Assembly (NCBI RefSeq): GCF_001418005.1
Contig: NZ_LIOL01000011.1
Coordinates: forward strand, 57,534 to 121,533
Source: Chelatococcus sambhunathii
GTDB taxonomy: Bacteria; Pseudomonadota; Alphaproteobacteria; Rhizobiales; Beijerinckiaceae
Length of the DNA stretch: 64,000 bases
Direction: 5' to 3'
Numbering within the stretch: the first letter of the stretch is position 1; each line of letters begins with the position of its first letter. The position numbers and the translations under genes were made by a program. Under the pieces are notes generated by a model that worked only from the letters and a program-made list of their open reading frames with translations, had not been told where the DNA came from and did not search any database. Of the stretch, positions 54,780 through 63,132 are shown piece after piece.

Positions 54780-56288
54780 ATGAGCATCGGATTCAACAAT
54801 ATCCCCGGCTCGGGGCTCGTCGCGCCGCTCTTCGCCTTCGAGGTCAACAGCGCGGGCTGGCACGACAGCGTCTCGCGTCTCATCCTCGTTGGCCACAAGA
54901 CGAGCGCGGGGACGCTCGCCGACAATACGCCGTCGGTTGTCACGTCGCTGTCGGAAGCCGACGCGCTCGCGGGGCCCGGCTCCATGCTACGCGAGATGTA
55001 TCGCATCTCCGCCCGCAACGCCCCGGCTCAGGAAATCTGGATGGTGCCGGTGCCGGAGACAGGAACGGCGCCGACCTGGACGCTGACGGTGGGCACGCCG
55101 CCGACGGCGGGCGGCCTCGGCGTCATCGACATCAGCGGCGAGCGCCTGTCGGTGACAATCGCGCCGGGGGATGCGGCAGCGGACGTGGCGACGGCCCTCG
55201 CGGCGGCGATCAACGGCTATTTCGACGATCTCACAGGCGCCATGCTGACGGTGACCGCGGCCGCGGCGGCCGAGGTCGTCACCGTCACCTCGCGCCACAA
55301 GGGCGCGATCATGGCCGAGGAAGACTTCTTCGTGCCGACGAACATCTCGGGCAACTGGTTCGCCACGTCCGGGGCGCTCACTGTCGCGACCGGCACGGCC
55401 GGCGCCGGCACGCCGTCTCTCGCCGCCGCTCTCGCCGCCCTCGGCGATGAGCCGGCGGACATGATCGTCTCGCCGTGGGCCGACACGACCTCGCTTGATG
55501 CCTACCAGGCTGCGCTGTCCGATGTTTCGGGCCGGTGGTCGTGGATGCGGCAGAGCTATGGTCATGCGACCTGCTGCAACACCGGCAACACGGCGGCGCA
55601 AACGACGCTCGGGCTCGGCCGCAATGATCGACATGCGACCACGATCCCGCGCCTGCCGGGCACGCCCCACGCGCCGTGGCTCTGGGCGGCCGGCTTTGCC
55701 GCCCGCGTGATTCCGTGGCTGTCGGACACGGTCACCGGCAATGTCTCGCGGAACCAGACGGGGCTTGTCGTCGAAGGCCTTGCCCCGCCGCGCGACCGCA
55801 GCACCTGGTGGGGCTACTCTGCCCGCAACACGCTGAACAAGTCCGGCATTTCCAGTTGGAAGGTCACGGCCGACGGCAAGGTTGCGATCGACAAGCTGGT
55901 GACGATGTATCGCCTCGGGCCGAGCGGGCAGCCGGATTCGACCTTCCGCGACATCCAGGCGCTGTTCCAGGTGTCGGGCGGCCTGTCCTACATCCGCACC
56001 GTGCTTGCCGACGAGCAGGGGCAGAAGGCGCTCGCCGACGACAACCCCGGTAACCTCGCGGCCATCACGACGCCGAAGGACATCAAGGGCTCGTTCATCC
56101 ACGCCTACGAGGCGCTGGTGCTGCGCGGCGTCTTCGAGAACGTGCCGGAGTTCGTGCAGCGCCTCGACGTGCGGCGGAATGCGCAGAACCCCAACCGGAT
56201 CGACGTGTTCGCCCCGCTCGACCGGGTGAACCCGCTCGACGTCCTCGCGGCCAACGCGACGATCTATCAGCAGTACGTCCGCACCTGA
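54780..56288 (+). CDS. Contractile tail sheath protein (Mu gpL-like)
   Basis: 502 residues. It starts SIGFNNIPGSGLVAPLFAFEV and contains YRISARNAPAQEIWMVPVPETG and MIVSPWADTTSLDAYQAAL, and near the end FENVPEFVQRLDVRRNAQNPNRID. These are the Mu-type sheath pattern. It shows that the phage is a myovirus with a contractile tail. Confidence 0.92.
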   Translation: MSIGFNNIPGSGLVAPLFAFEVNSAGWHDSVSRLILVGHKTSAGTLADNTPSVVTSLSEADALAGPGSMLREMYRISARNAPAQEIWMVPVPETGTAPTWTLTVGTPPTAGGLGVIDISGERLSVTIAPGDAAADVATALAAAINGYFDDLTGAMLTVTAAAAAEVVTVTSRHKGAIMAEEDFFVPTNISGNWFATSGALTVATGTAGAGTPSLAAALAALGDEPADMIVSPWADTTSLDAYQAALSDVSGRWSWMRQSYGHATCCNTGNTAAQTTLGLGRNDRHATTIPRLPGTPHAPWLWAAGFAARVIPWLSDTVTGNVSRNQTGLVVEGLAPPRDRSTWWGYSARNTLNKSGISSWKVTADGKVAIDKLVTMYRLGPSGQPDSTFRDIQALFQVSGGLSYIRTVLADEQGQKALADDNPGNLAAITTPKDIKGSFIHAYEALVLRGVFENVPEFVQRLDVRRNAQNPNRIDVFAPLDRVNPLDVLAANATIYQQYVRT

Positions 56289-56359
56289 CCGGGCGCTGAC
56301 GGGCCGGCCCTGCGGGGCCGGTCACACCCTTCCACAATCCGCAACGGGAGACCGGCGCC

Positions 56360-56728
56360 ATGGCCAGCTTCGGCGGCGAAATGCGTTTCACCTTCAACGG
56401 CGCGCCCCTCATCCTGCGCGCCGCCATCAAGACGACGCCCTCGAACACCGAAGTCGAGGGCATCGTCAACCAGGACAACAGCGTGTCAGCCTCGCACAAG
56501 CCGTCCGGCTACGGCTTCGAGCCGACCTTCGAGGATGCGGCGGACGTGGACTGGGACGCCATCATGCGCAATGGCCCCTTCAACGTCTCGTGCATCGAAG
56601 ACCACACGGGCACGGTGCACACCTGGACCGGCGCGCTCTTCACCGGCCGCCCGAACGTCGACCGGGGCACCGGCGAGGTGACGGGAATCCAGGGCCTCGC
56701 CCGCAGCTATCGAAAGTCGCGGGCCTGA
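56360..56728 (+). CDS. Tail tube protein (Mu gpM-like)
   Basis: 122 residues. GGEMRFTFNGAPLILRAAIKTTPSNTEVEGIVNQD and a GAL-FTGRPNVDRGTGEVTGIQ segment are tube-type. It lies between the sheath gene and the tail chaperone. Confidence 0.87.
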   Translation: MASFGGEMRFTFNGAPLILRAAIKTTPSNTEVEGIVNQDNSVSASHKPSGYGFEPTFEDAADVDWDAIMRNGPFNVSCIEDHTGTVHTWTGALFTGRPNVDRGTGEVTGIQGLARSYRKSRA

Positions 56729-56731
56729 CCG

Positions 56732-57097
56732 ATGAGCAAGACGACCACCATCGCGCTAGCGGAACCCGTGCTTTGGCACGACCAGCAGGTGCACGAGATC
56801 GCCCTGCGGGCGCCGACCTTCGCCGAGTTTATGGACCTCGGCGAGCCCTATGCCGAGGGCTACGCCAAGAGCGGCATCTACTTCCGGAACGTCGACTACC
56901 AGACCGTGCGCGAATATGCGCAGCGCCTCTTGATCGACCAGGACAAGGTGCACGCGCTCGGGCTCCTCGGCCTCGCCGATGCGCGCAAGGTGAGGGATGC
57001 CGTCCTCGATTTTTTTCGCGAACCCGAGGCGTCGCCGCCGTCGCTGACAGCCTCGTCTTCGGGCTCGGCTGGGACGTCGGGACCGTCCAGCGCCTGA
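56732..57097 (+). CDS. Tail assembly chaperone, short form (Mu gp41-like)
   Basis: 121 residues. IALAEPVLWHDQQVHEIALRAPTFAEFMDLGEP is the Mu gp41 pattern. The last part after the T run (residues past about 95) is low-complexity serine-rich, as expected when the frame continues past a shift point. It starts 4 bp after the tube gene. Confidence 0.85.
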   Translation: MSKTTTIALAEPVLWHDQQVHEIALRAPTFAEFMDLGEPYAEGYAKSGIYFRNVDYQTVREYAQRLLIDQDKVHALGLLGLADARKVRDAVLDFFREPEASPPSLTASSSGSAGTSGPSSA

Positions 57098-57165
57098 CGC
57101 TCGACGAGATCTGCGCGTGGGGCTCCCGGGCCGTCGACTGGCACAAGCGCCGCAAGGGGAAGTGA
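56732..57165 (+). CDS. Tail assembly chaperone, long form made by -1 frameshift (gp41-gp42-like)
   Basis: A run of seven T's at 57010-57016 would let the ribosome slip back one base after codon 95. The new frame then reads to a stop at 57165: SRTRGVAAVADSLVFGLGWDV and TVQRLTLDEICAWGSRAVDWHKRRKGK. That tail looks like the second protein of Mu- and P2-type chaperone pairs. The product would have about 144 residues. Frameshifted chaperones are nearly universal in long-tailed phages. Confidence 0.75.
57010..57017 (+). promoter_or_regulatory. Slippery site for -1 frameshift
   Basis: GAT-TTT-TTT-CGC: a T7 run in frame for P- and A-site slippage, near the end of the tail chaperone gene. A GC-rich sequence follows. 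Confidence 0.7.
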
Positions 57166-57168
57166 ACC

Positions 57169-59151
57169 ATGACGAGGGCCCGCACGCTCGAGGCCGGCGC
57201 CATCATCACGGCGTCGGACCGCACCGGTGCCGCCTTTGCGTCCGTCTCGCGCAAGCTCGCCGGCCTCGACCGCTCGGCGAGGAGCGTCAGCCGCTCGATG
57301 ACGATGCACGATCGTGCGGCCAGGACCATGACCGCAGGGATGATCGCTGCCGGTCGCGTGCTCGGCCCGGCCGCGCTCGCTTATGGCACGACCCGTGCCG
57401 TGCGTAGCTTTGCCGAGCTCGAGCGGAGGATGACCCGCGTCGGCATCACAGCGGACGCCTCGCGCGAGGACATGCAGCAGTTCACGGGCGAGGCCCGCCG
57501 CATGGCGGGCGAACTCGCGATGCCCATGGACCAGATCGTGGCCGGTGCCGACGCGCTCGCCGCACAAGGCCGGTCCATGCAGGAGATTCGCGCGATCCTG
57601 CCGTCCGTCGCGAAGACGGCGCAGGCGGCCGGTGCCGAGGTGGATGACATCGCCCGCTCGGCCGACGCTGTCGGCACCCACCTGCAGATCGGCGCGACCG
57701 AGATGCAGAAGGCCTTCGACATCATGGCTGAGGGCGGCAAGGCCGGGCAGTTCGAACTGAAGGACATGGCCCGCTACCTGCCGTCGCTCGCGCCGGCAGC
57801 GAAGGCCCTCGGGATGGAGGGGACGAAGGGACTGTCCGATCTCGTCGCCATGCTGCAGATCCTGCGCAAGGGCGCCGGCTCCGCTGAGGAGGCGGCGACC
57901 TCCATGAACAACATCCTCCAGAAGATGTCTTCGGAGGAGACGCGCAAGCGCTTTGCGAAGATGGGCGTGAACCTCGAGGCGGCGCTCAAGAAGGGACGCA
58001 AGGAGGGGCGCAACCTCATCGAGGTCTTCGAGGAAGCGACGTGGAAGGCGATCAAGGGCGACCTGTCGCAGTTGCCCAAGGTCATCAACGACATGGAGTT
58101 CGCACGCGGCATGCGAGCGCTCCTGTCGATGCGCGGCGAGTGGCAGAAGCTCGCCAGCACCATCGGCCAGGCGAGCGGGACGGTCGAGCGCGACCTCAAC
58201 ATGGTTCTGGGCGACACCCAGGCGAAGCTCCAGACGCTGTCCAACTCATGGGATCGGTTCGTCAATGCCGTCGGTTCCGGGGCCGTCAGCATGGGTGTGG
58301 GCAGCCTGCTGCAGGGCCTGGCTGAGAGCATTGAGGAACTCGGCAGCGGGCTGGAAAAGGTCGAGAACATCCTCGAAAAGCGCCGGCAGATCGCGGCGGC
58401 CGATGCCGACGCTTCGGGAGACGCACGCGGCACGAAGAAGTGGATCGAGGAAGAGACGCAGAAGGGCGCCGCCTTCGACGCCTGGATCCTCGCCAAGACG
58501 GGCATCGACTTCAGCCGCGGGCTCGCCGGCCTCGTCGAAGCCTACGAGCAGTCGCTCAGCGTCGATGCGGCACTGCGGGAAGGCCGGCGCAGTGCGGAGG
58601 GGCGGTCCGACAAGGCGCGCGAGGACATGCTCGATGAGCTGCTCTATGGCCGCTCATCGCTCGGCGACAAGCGGCTCGCCGCCTTCTCTTCCGCCATGGG
58701 GGAGGAGGAGAACCGCCGCATCTACGACCTGCAGCGCGAACTGGAGCGCTTGCAGGCAGTGTGGATGGCACAGCGTGGCATGAGCCTCGGCTTCTGGCAG
58801 CCCTTCGGTGCTTCGGCGCAAGGCAAGGGCTGGAAGGGAGCGAAAGCCATCGGCGCCGGGCCCGGCATGGATGGGCTTTCCGGTGCCAGCACGATGGAGG
58901 GACCGGGCTTCGGCGCCTTCGGCGCGAAGATGGGCGTGCCCCTCATCGGCGATGGCGGGCCGATCAAGGCCGAGCTCGAAGGGCATGCGCGCGTCGTCAA
59001 CGAAATCGAGCTTACGCTCAACACCGATCTCTTCCGGGCGCAGGTGCGGCAGGTCATCCGCGAGGAGGTCGGGCACATCCGCCTTTCGCCGCAGATGAGC
59101 CCGGTCGGGCCGGGCTCAACGGGCTTGTCGTCGCCGGATGCGGGCGGCTAA
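57169..59151 (+). CDS. Tail tape measure protein
   Basis: 660 residues. Helical N-terminal part, then the family domain: RMTRVGITADASREDMQQFTGEARRMAGEL and TAQAAGAEVDDIARSADAVGTHLQIG, KALGMEGTKGLSDLVAMLQILRKGAGSAEEAATSMNN. Its length should set the tail length (very roughly 100 nm). It follows the chaperone gene directly, as is usual. It has no obvious lysozyme domain. Confidence 0.92.
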   Translation: MTRARTLEAGAIITASDRTGAAFASVSRKLAGLDRSARSVSRSMTMHDRAARTMTAGMIAAGRVLGPAALAYGTTRAVRSFAELERRMTRVGITADASREDMQQFTGEARRMAGELAMPMDQIVAGADALAAQGRSMQEIRAILPSVAKTAQAAGAEVDDIARSADAVGTHLQIGATEMQKAFDIMAEGGKAGQFELKDMARYLPSLAPAAKALGMEGTKGLSDLVAMLQILRKGAGSAEEAATSMNNILQKMSSEETRKRFAKMGVNLEAALKKGRKEGRNLIEVFEEATWKAIKGDLSQLPKVINDMEFARGMRALLSMRGEWQKLASTIGQASGTVERDLNMVLGDTQAKLQTLSNSWDRFVNAVGSGAVSMGVGSLLQGLAESIEELGSGLEKVENILEKRRQIAAADADASGDARGTKKWIEEETQKGAAFDAWILAKTGIDFSRGLAGLVEAYEQSLSVDAALREGRRSAEGRSDKAREDMLDELLYGRSSLGDKRLAAFSSAMGEEENRRIYDLQRELERLQAVWMAQRGMSLGFWQPFGASAQGKGWKGAKAIGAGPGMDGLSGASTMEGPGFGAFGAKMGVPLIGDGGPIKAELEGHARVVNEIELTLNTDLFRAQVRQVIREEVGHIRLSPQMSPVGPGSTGLSSPDAGG

Positions 59152-59471
59152 CCGCCATTTCCTGCGATTGCTCGTGTGGCATCGATCTGCTGTTTCGAAG
59201 TGTCGGCAAGTACATGGCCGAGATCTCGCAGCCGCTGAATAATTACGCCAAGGCCGATCATGATGTTGATCGCGGCGACTGCCGCCCAGCCTGCGGTAAT
59301 CCTAGACCATTGAGCGCCGAGATACGCGGCTTCTGCCATAGAAAAGGTGCCGGCCTCGCGACCTCTGTAGCTCCAAACAGAGAAGCTTTCACCCGTAAGG
59401 AAAAAGATCGCTCCCGCGTTGAAAACGATCAGTAGGAAAAGTGGAAAAGTGCCGCGAAAGTTGAGCTTCAT
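59148..59471 (-). CDS. Small two-segment membrane protein, probable cargo
   Basis: 107 residues. Two hydrophobic segments (FRGTFPLFLLIVFNAGAIFF and ITAGWAAVAAINIMIGLGVII), then a polar helix QRLRDLGHVLADTSKQQ. It points leftward inside the tail genes; its stop overlaps the tape measure stop. It has lower GC than its neighbours. Superinfection exclusion or defence is a possible role, inferred from the setting. The ATG at 59471 is taken. Confidence 0.6.
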   Translation of the reverse strand: MKLNFRGTFPLFLLIVFNAGAIFFLTGESFSVWSYRGREAGTFSMAEAAYLGAQWSRITAGWAAVAAINIMIGLGVIIQRLRDLGHVLADTSKQQIDATRAIAGNGG

Positions 59472-59771
59472 GGTCAATCCCCCGGTTGGAAAGGGGGAGA
59501 TTAGACGAGGATGGCCGGTCGGCAAGCCACCCAGGGGGCGCATCTGATGAAGCCATGACAAGGAACGTGAAGCTGTCCTCGGTCATGTCGATGGAGCGGA
59601 CTTGAAATGCGGCCACCATCGTGCGGTCGCGCCCGCGCAATGCGGCCGAGCACGCGATAATGGCGGAGGTTCTGGCGTTCCGGATCGGGGATCACGGCAT
59701 CCCCGACGATTTCCTGCTGGCCTATTGCGAGACCTTCGGAAGCTCGCTCTGTCGTGAGGAGCAACTAAGCG
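59472..59771. other. 300-bp gap between the cargo gene and the next tail gene
   Basis: Open frames exist on both strands, but none has a good ribosome site or family features. The promoter of the leftward cargo gene and perhaps one for resumed late transcription should lie here. Confidence 0.4.
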
Positions 59772-60974
59772 ATGAGGGACTGGTCGCGCACGCTGTTCCA
59801 CGCCTCGTTTCGTGGCGTGCCCTTCTGGGTCGAGGTCGACGAGGAGAGGGGCGGGCGGCGCATCGTCACGCATGAGTTTCCCATGCGCGACGAGCCGTTT
59901 CACGAGGACCTGGGCGAGAAGGCGGCCATTTTCTCGGTGACGGCCTATCTCGCCTCGGACGCGGCCGATGCGGAGGCAGCGGCGCTCGCAAGTGCCAGCC
60001 GCGCCCGCGGCCCGGCGGTCCTCGTCCTGCCCATGCATGGGCCACTGACGGCCCGCTGCGTCGACTTTCGCCGCTCGCGCGAGCGGGATCGGGCCGGCTA
60101 TGTCGCCTACGAACTCGATTTCGTGCGCGAAGGGGCGACCGTTGCCATCGCGAGCGTCGCCTTTCTGGCGCAACAGGTCTTCAACGCGGTCGACGCGCTC
60201 GCCGGCATCATCGGTGGCGCCTATGCGGAGCTGACGGACGTGCGCCGGCGGCCCGACTATGCGGTGGCCGCGGCGGTCGATGCGGCACAGGACGCGGCGG
60301 CGACGCTCGAGGTGGTGCGCACGTCGCAGCCCGTCGACCCGGAGGTGAGCGCCGGGGCGCGCGATGCGATCGCGGCCCTGCACGACGAGGCGCCGGCCCT
60401 CATCATCCGGGCGGCCGGCGCGGCGCCGGAGGTGGCCGAGCGGATCTTCGCCATCGCGCGGAACCTGGGCGACGGCCTGCCGGCCGATGCCGCCGTCGGC
60501 GCCTTTCGCGAGATCGTCGCGATTCGTCCCTTCGTGGAGCCGGCGCGCACGGACGGGGAGCGGGCCGCGGCCCAGAACCGCAGTATCACGGGCCTCGTGC
60601 TGCGCCTCGCCGCTCTGGCGGCCATGGTCGAGGCCACCACCCGCCGGCAGTTCGACGGGCGGCGGGATGCGATCACGGCGCGCGGGGAGCTCGCCGAACT
60701 CATCGCGCGCGAGCAGGCGGGCATGACGGGCGCGGCCTATGCCGCGCTCTACCTCGCCAGCGAGGATATGAGCGGGCGCGCCGTCGACCTGCTGTCGCGC
60801 CAGATCGCGGACATTGCGCCCATCGTCACCGTCACGGTGCCGCGGGCACTGCCGTCGCTGTGGCACGCCTGGCGGCTGTACGGCGACCCGAACCGAGCCG
60901 ACGACCTCGTGCGGCGCAACCGCGTCGTCCATCCATCCTTCATGCCCGAGCGTTTCGAGGCGCTCGGGAATTGA
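59772..60974 (+). CDS. DNA circularisation/tail protein (Mu gpN-like)
   Basis: 400 residues. RDWSRTLFHASFRGVPFWVEVDEERGGRRIVTHEFP is the DNA_circ_N pattern of Mu gp43, which occurs in tail or injected proteins. The long alanine-rich helical middle is typical. The C-terminus ends LVRRNRVVHPSFMP as in relatives. Confidence 0.85.
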   Translation: MRDWSRTLFHASFRGVPFWVEVDEERGGRRIVTHEFPMRDEPFHEDLGEKAAIFSVTAYLASDAADAEAAALASASRARGPAVLVLPMHGPLTARCVDFRRSRERDRAGYVAYELDFVREGATVAIASVAFLAQQVFNAVDALAGIIGGAYAELTDVRRRPDYAVAAAVDAAQDAAATLEVVRTSQPVDPEVSAGARDAIAALHDEAPALIIRAAGAAPEVAERIFAIARNLGDGLPADAAVGAFREIVAIRPFVEPARTDGERAAAQNRSITGLVLRLAALAAMVEATTRRQFDGRRDAITARGELAELIAREQAGMTGAAYAALYLASEDMSGRAVDLLSRQIADIAPIVTVTVPRALPSLWHAWRLYGDPNRADDLVRRNRVVHPSFMPERFEALGN

Positions 60975-60986
60975 GGCCAGCCGACC

Positions 60987-62051
60987 ATGGGAGAGGAGAT
61001 CGTCACCGTCGTCGTCGGCGGGCAACGCTTCACAGCCTTCTTGCGCATGCAGGTGCGCGCCTCCATGAAGGAGGCGGCGCGGTCGTTTCGCCTCGAGGTG
61101 GCGGCCGAACTGGGGGCCACGGCGACGGCCTGGACGTTCCGCGCCGGGGCAAAGGTATCCATCTATGCCAATGACGACCTGCTGCTCGTCGGCCATGTCG
61201 ACCGCTACCGGCCGCGCATCGACGCCGAGGACGCGCGCGTCGCGATCGAGGGCCGGTCTAAGTCGGCCGACATCATCGATTCCTCAGCGGAGCACGACAC
61301 GGGCAGCTTCGAGCAGAAGACGCCGGTGGAAATCGCGAACGAACTCGGGGCGCCCTTCGGCGTCACCTTCGCCGCCGACGGCGAGATGGAGCCGATCGAC
61401 TACCAGATCACGCCGGGCGAATCCGTGTTCCGGGCCGTGGAGAAGATGGCCCGGCAGCAGGGCTACACCCTGATGGGTGAGGCCGACGGCAGCATCCGCA
61501 TGCCGAAGGCCGGCAGCAAGCGGCACGCGGGCGGCATCGTCGAAGGGCAGAACCTGAAGAGCGGCGAGGCCGACCACAACTGGTCCAACCGCCACAGCAA
61601 GTATGTGGTGAAGGGGCAGCGCGCCGTCGGCAGCGGGCCGGACAGCCTCGAGGTGGAGGCCATCGCCCGTGATGCCGGCGTCGGCCGCTATCGCCCCGTC
61701 ATCATCGTGGAGCAGGACGACACCACGCCGGCCCGGGCCCGCAAGACGGCGCGGAACCGGCGCGACAAGGCGGCGGGTAGGGCCCTGTCGGCGACCGTCA
61801 CCGTTCAGGGTTTTCGCGATGAGCGAGGCGCCATCTGGCGGCCGGGCTGGCTGGTGTGGGCCGAAAGCGAGTTCCTGCAGATCCGGCAGGAAATGCTCAT
61901 CGAGACCGTCGACTTCGTGCAGGACGGCGTAGGCGGCAGCGAGGCCAAGCTCGGTCTCGTCGACCCGCGCTCCTACGGAGGGAAGAAGAACAAGGGCAAC
62001 AAGTCCGGCGACGCGTGGGAGCAGAGCGACGACGAGGCGACCGATGAGTGA
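60987..62051 (+). CDS. Baseplate hub protein (Mu gpP/gp44-like)
   Basis: 354 residues. VTVVVGGQRFTAFLRMQVRASMKEAARSFRLEV and DLLLVGHVDRYRPRIDAEDARVAIEGRSKSADIIDSSA match the hub of Mu, related to T4 gp27. It joins tube and spike. Its lysine-rich tail overlaps the next gene by 8 bp. Confidence 0.87.
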   Translation: MGEEIVTVVVGGQRFTAFLRMQVRASMKEAARSFRLEVAAELGATATAWTFRAGAKVSIYANDDLLLVGHVDRYRPRIDAEDARVAIEGRSKSADIIDSSAEHDTGSFEQKTPVEIANELGAPFGVTFAADGEMEPIDYQITPGESVFRAVEKMARQQGYTLMGEADGSIRMPKAGSKRHAGGIVEGQNLKSGEADHNWSNRHSKYVVKGQRAVGSGPDSLEVEAIARDAGVGRYRPVIIVEQDDTTPARARKTARNRRDKAAGRALSATVTVQGFRDERGAIWRPGWLVWAESEFLQIRQEMLIETVDFVQDGVGGSEAKLGLVDPRSYGGKKNKGNKSGDAWEQSDDEATDE

Positions 62052-62580
62052 CGTCTATCACCTCGACGACGCGGTGCGCGCCATGATCCGCCGGGCGAAG
62101 CTCGTCTCGCTCGACGACAGCGGCGGACAGCAGATGATGGGCCTCGCCGGGCTCAAGGGCGACAGCCCGCGGAAGGTGCCGCGGGTGCAGCCCTACGGCT
62201 TCACGTCGAACCCGCCGGCTGATTCCGTCGGCGTTCTCCTCTCGCTGGGCGGCCGGTCCGACCGCGCGATGGTCATCGGCGTGGAGCACGAGGCCTATCG
62301 GCCGCGCAGCCTGCCGGGAGGTGCGACGGCCATCTATGACCAGTTCGGCAGCATCGTCTCGCTGGTCGAGCAAGAGGTCCGCGTCGTGCACGCGCAGAAG
62401 GTGGTCGTGAGCGCGCCCGAGATCACCCTCGAGGCTGGCGGCTCGCGGATGACCATTTCCGCCGGCGGCACGGACATCCAGTCGCCGGCCCTGCGGCACA
62501 ACGGCCGCAACATCGGCGAGACGCACGTCCACACCAACGTGCAGCCGGGCCTGGGCAACACCGGCCAACCTGCGGCCTGA
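62044..62580 (+). CDS. Baseplate spike protein (Mu gp45-like)
   Basis: 178 residues. The OB-like N-terminal part (VRAMIRRAKLVSLDDSGGQQMMGL, PYGFTSNPPADSVGVLLSLGG) is followed by a beta-helix (KVVVSAPEITLEAGGSRMTIS), then GETHVHTNV. The HxH near the tip likely binds iron, as in other spikes. It pierces the outer membrane. Confidence 0.88.
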   Translation: MSDVYHLDDAVRAMIRRAKLVSLDDSGGQQMMGLAGLKGDSPRKVPRVQPYGFTSNPPADSVGVLLSLGGRSDRAMVIGVEHEAYRPRSLPGGATAIYDQFGSIVSLVEQEVRVVHAQKVVVSAPEITLEAGGSRMTISAGGTDIQSPALRHNGRNIGETHVHTNVQPGLGNTGQPAA

Positions 62581-62592
62581 TCAGGAACGGTC

Positions 62593-63132
62593 ATGGACAT
62601 CCTTATCCGCACTGCCGAAGGGCAGGAGGCGCAGCCTTTCCTGTTGTGGGACAGCGTCTGGGACGGCGCGACGCACCAGGCCGACTGGGCCTTGGCCGAT
62701 GGCGACGCCCTCAACGTCGGCGGCCTTCGTGCCCGCTCGGCGCTGGAGACGGCGGTGGTGCTGGCGCTCTTCACCGACCGGCGGGTGCGCGATGACCACC
62801 CGCTGCGGAAATATGCCGACGCCGACCCCCGCGGCTGGTGGGGCGACGGCGTCGACGTGCGCGCCGACCTCGGCGAGGAGCCGCTGGGCTCCCTGCTGTG
62901 GCTGCTGGAGCGGGCGGCGCTCACCGAGGATGTGCCGCGCTGGGCCAAGGCCATGGCCGAGGAGGCGCTCATGCCGTTGCTGCGCCAGGGGGCGGCCTCG
63001 CGCATCGACGTGGAGGCGAGCGCCCGGGCGCCGGACAACCGGCTCGACCTGATGGTGCGGCTCTACGGGGCTGACGGCCAGAAAATATACGACCGGCGCT
63101 TCGAGATCGTCTGGAGCCAGATGCTGAGATGA
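62593..63132 (+). CDS. Baseplate protein, Mu gp46-like
   Basis: 179 residues. LWDSVWDGATHQADWALAD, AVVLALFTDRRVRDDHPLRKY and GSLLWLLERAALTEDVPRWAKAMAEEAL match gp46, a T4 gp25-type wedge protein. The stop overlaps the next start by 4 bp. Confidence 0.87.
   Translation: MDILIRTAEGQEAQPFLLWDSVWDGATHQADWALADGDALNVGGLRARSALETAVVLALFTDRRVRDDHPLRKYADADPRGWWGDGVDVRADLGEEPLGSLLWLLERAALTEDVPRWAKAMAEEALMPLLRQGAASRIDVEASARAPDNRLDLMVRLYGADGQKIYDRRFEIVWSQMLR

Noticed and set aside
59389..59875. Short open frames on both strands in the gap upstream of the tail gene at 59772 (minus 59389-59640, minus 59501-59764, plus 59621-59875)
   Set aside because: They overlap each other and surer genes, have no convincing ribosome sites and show no family features.
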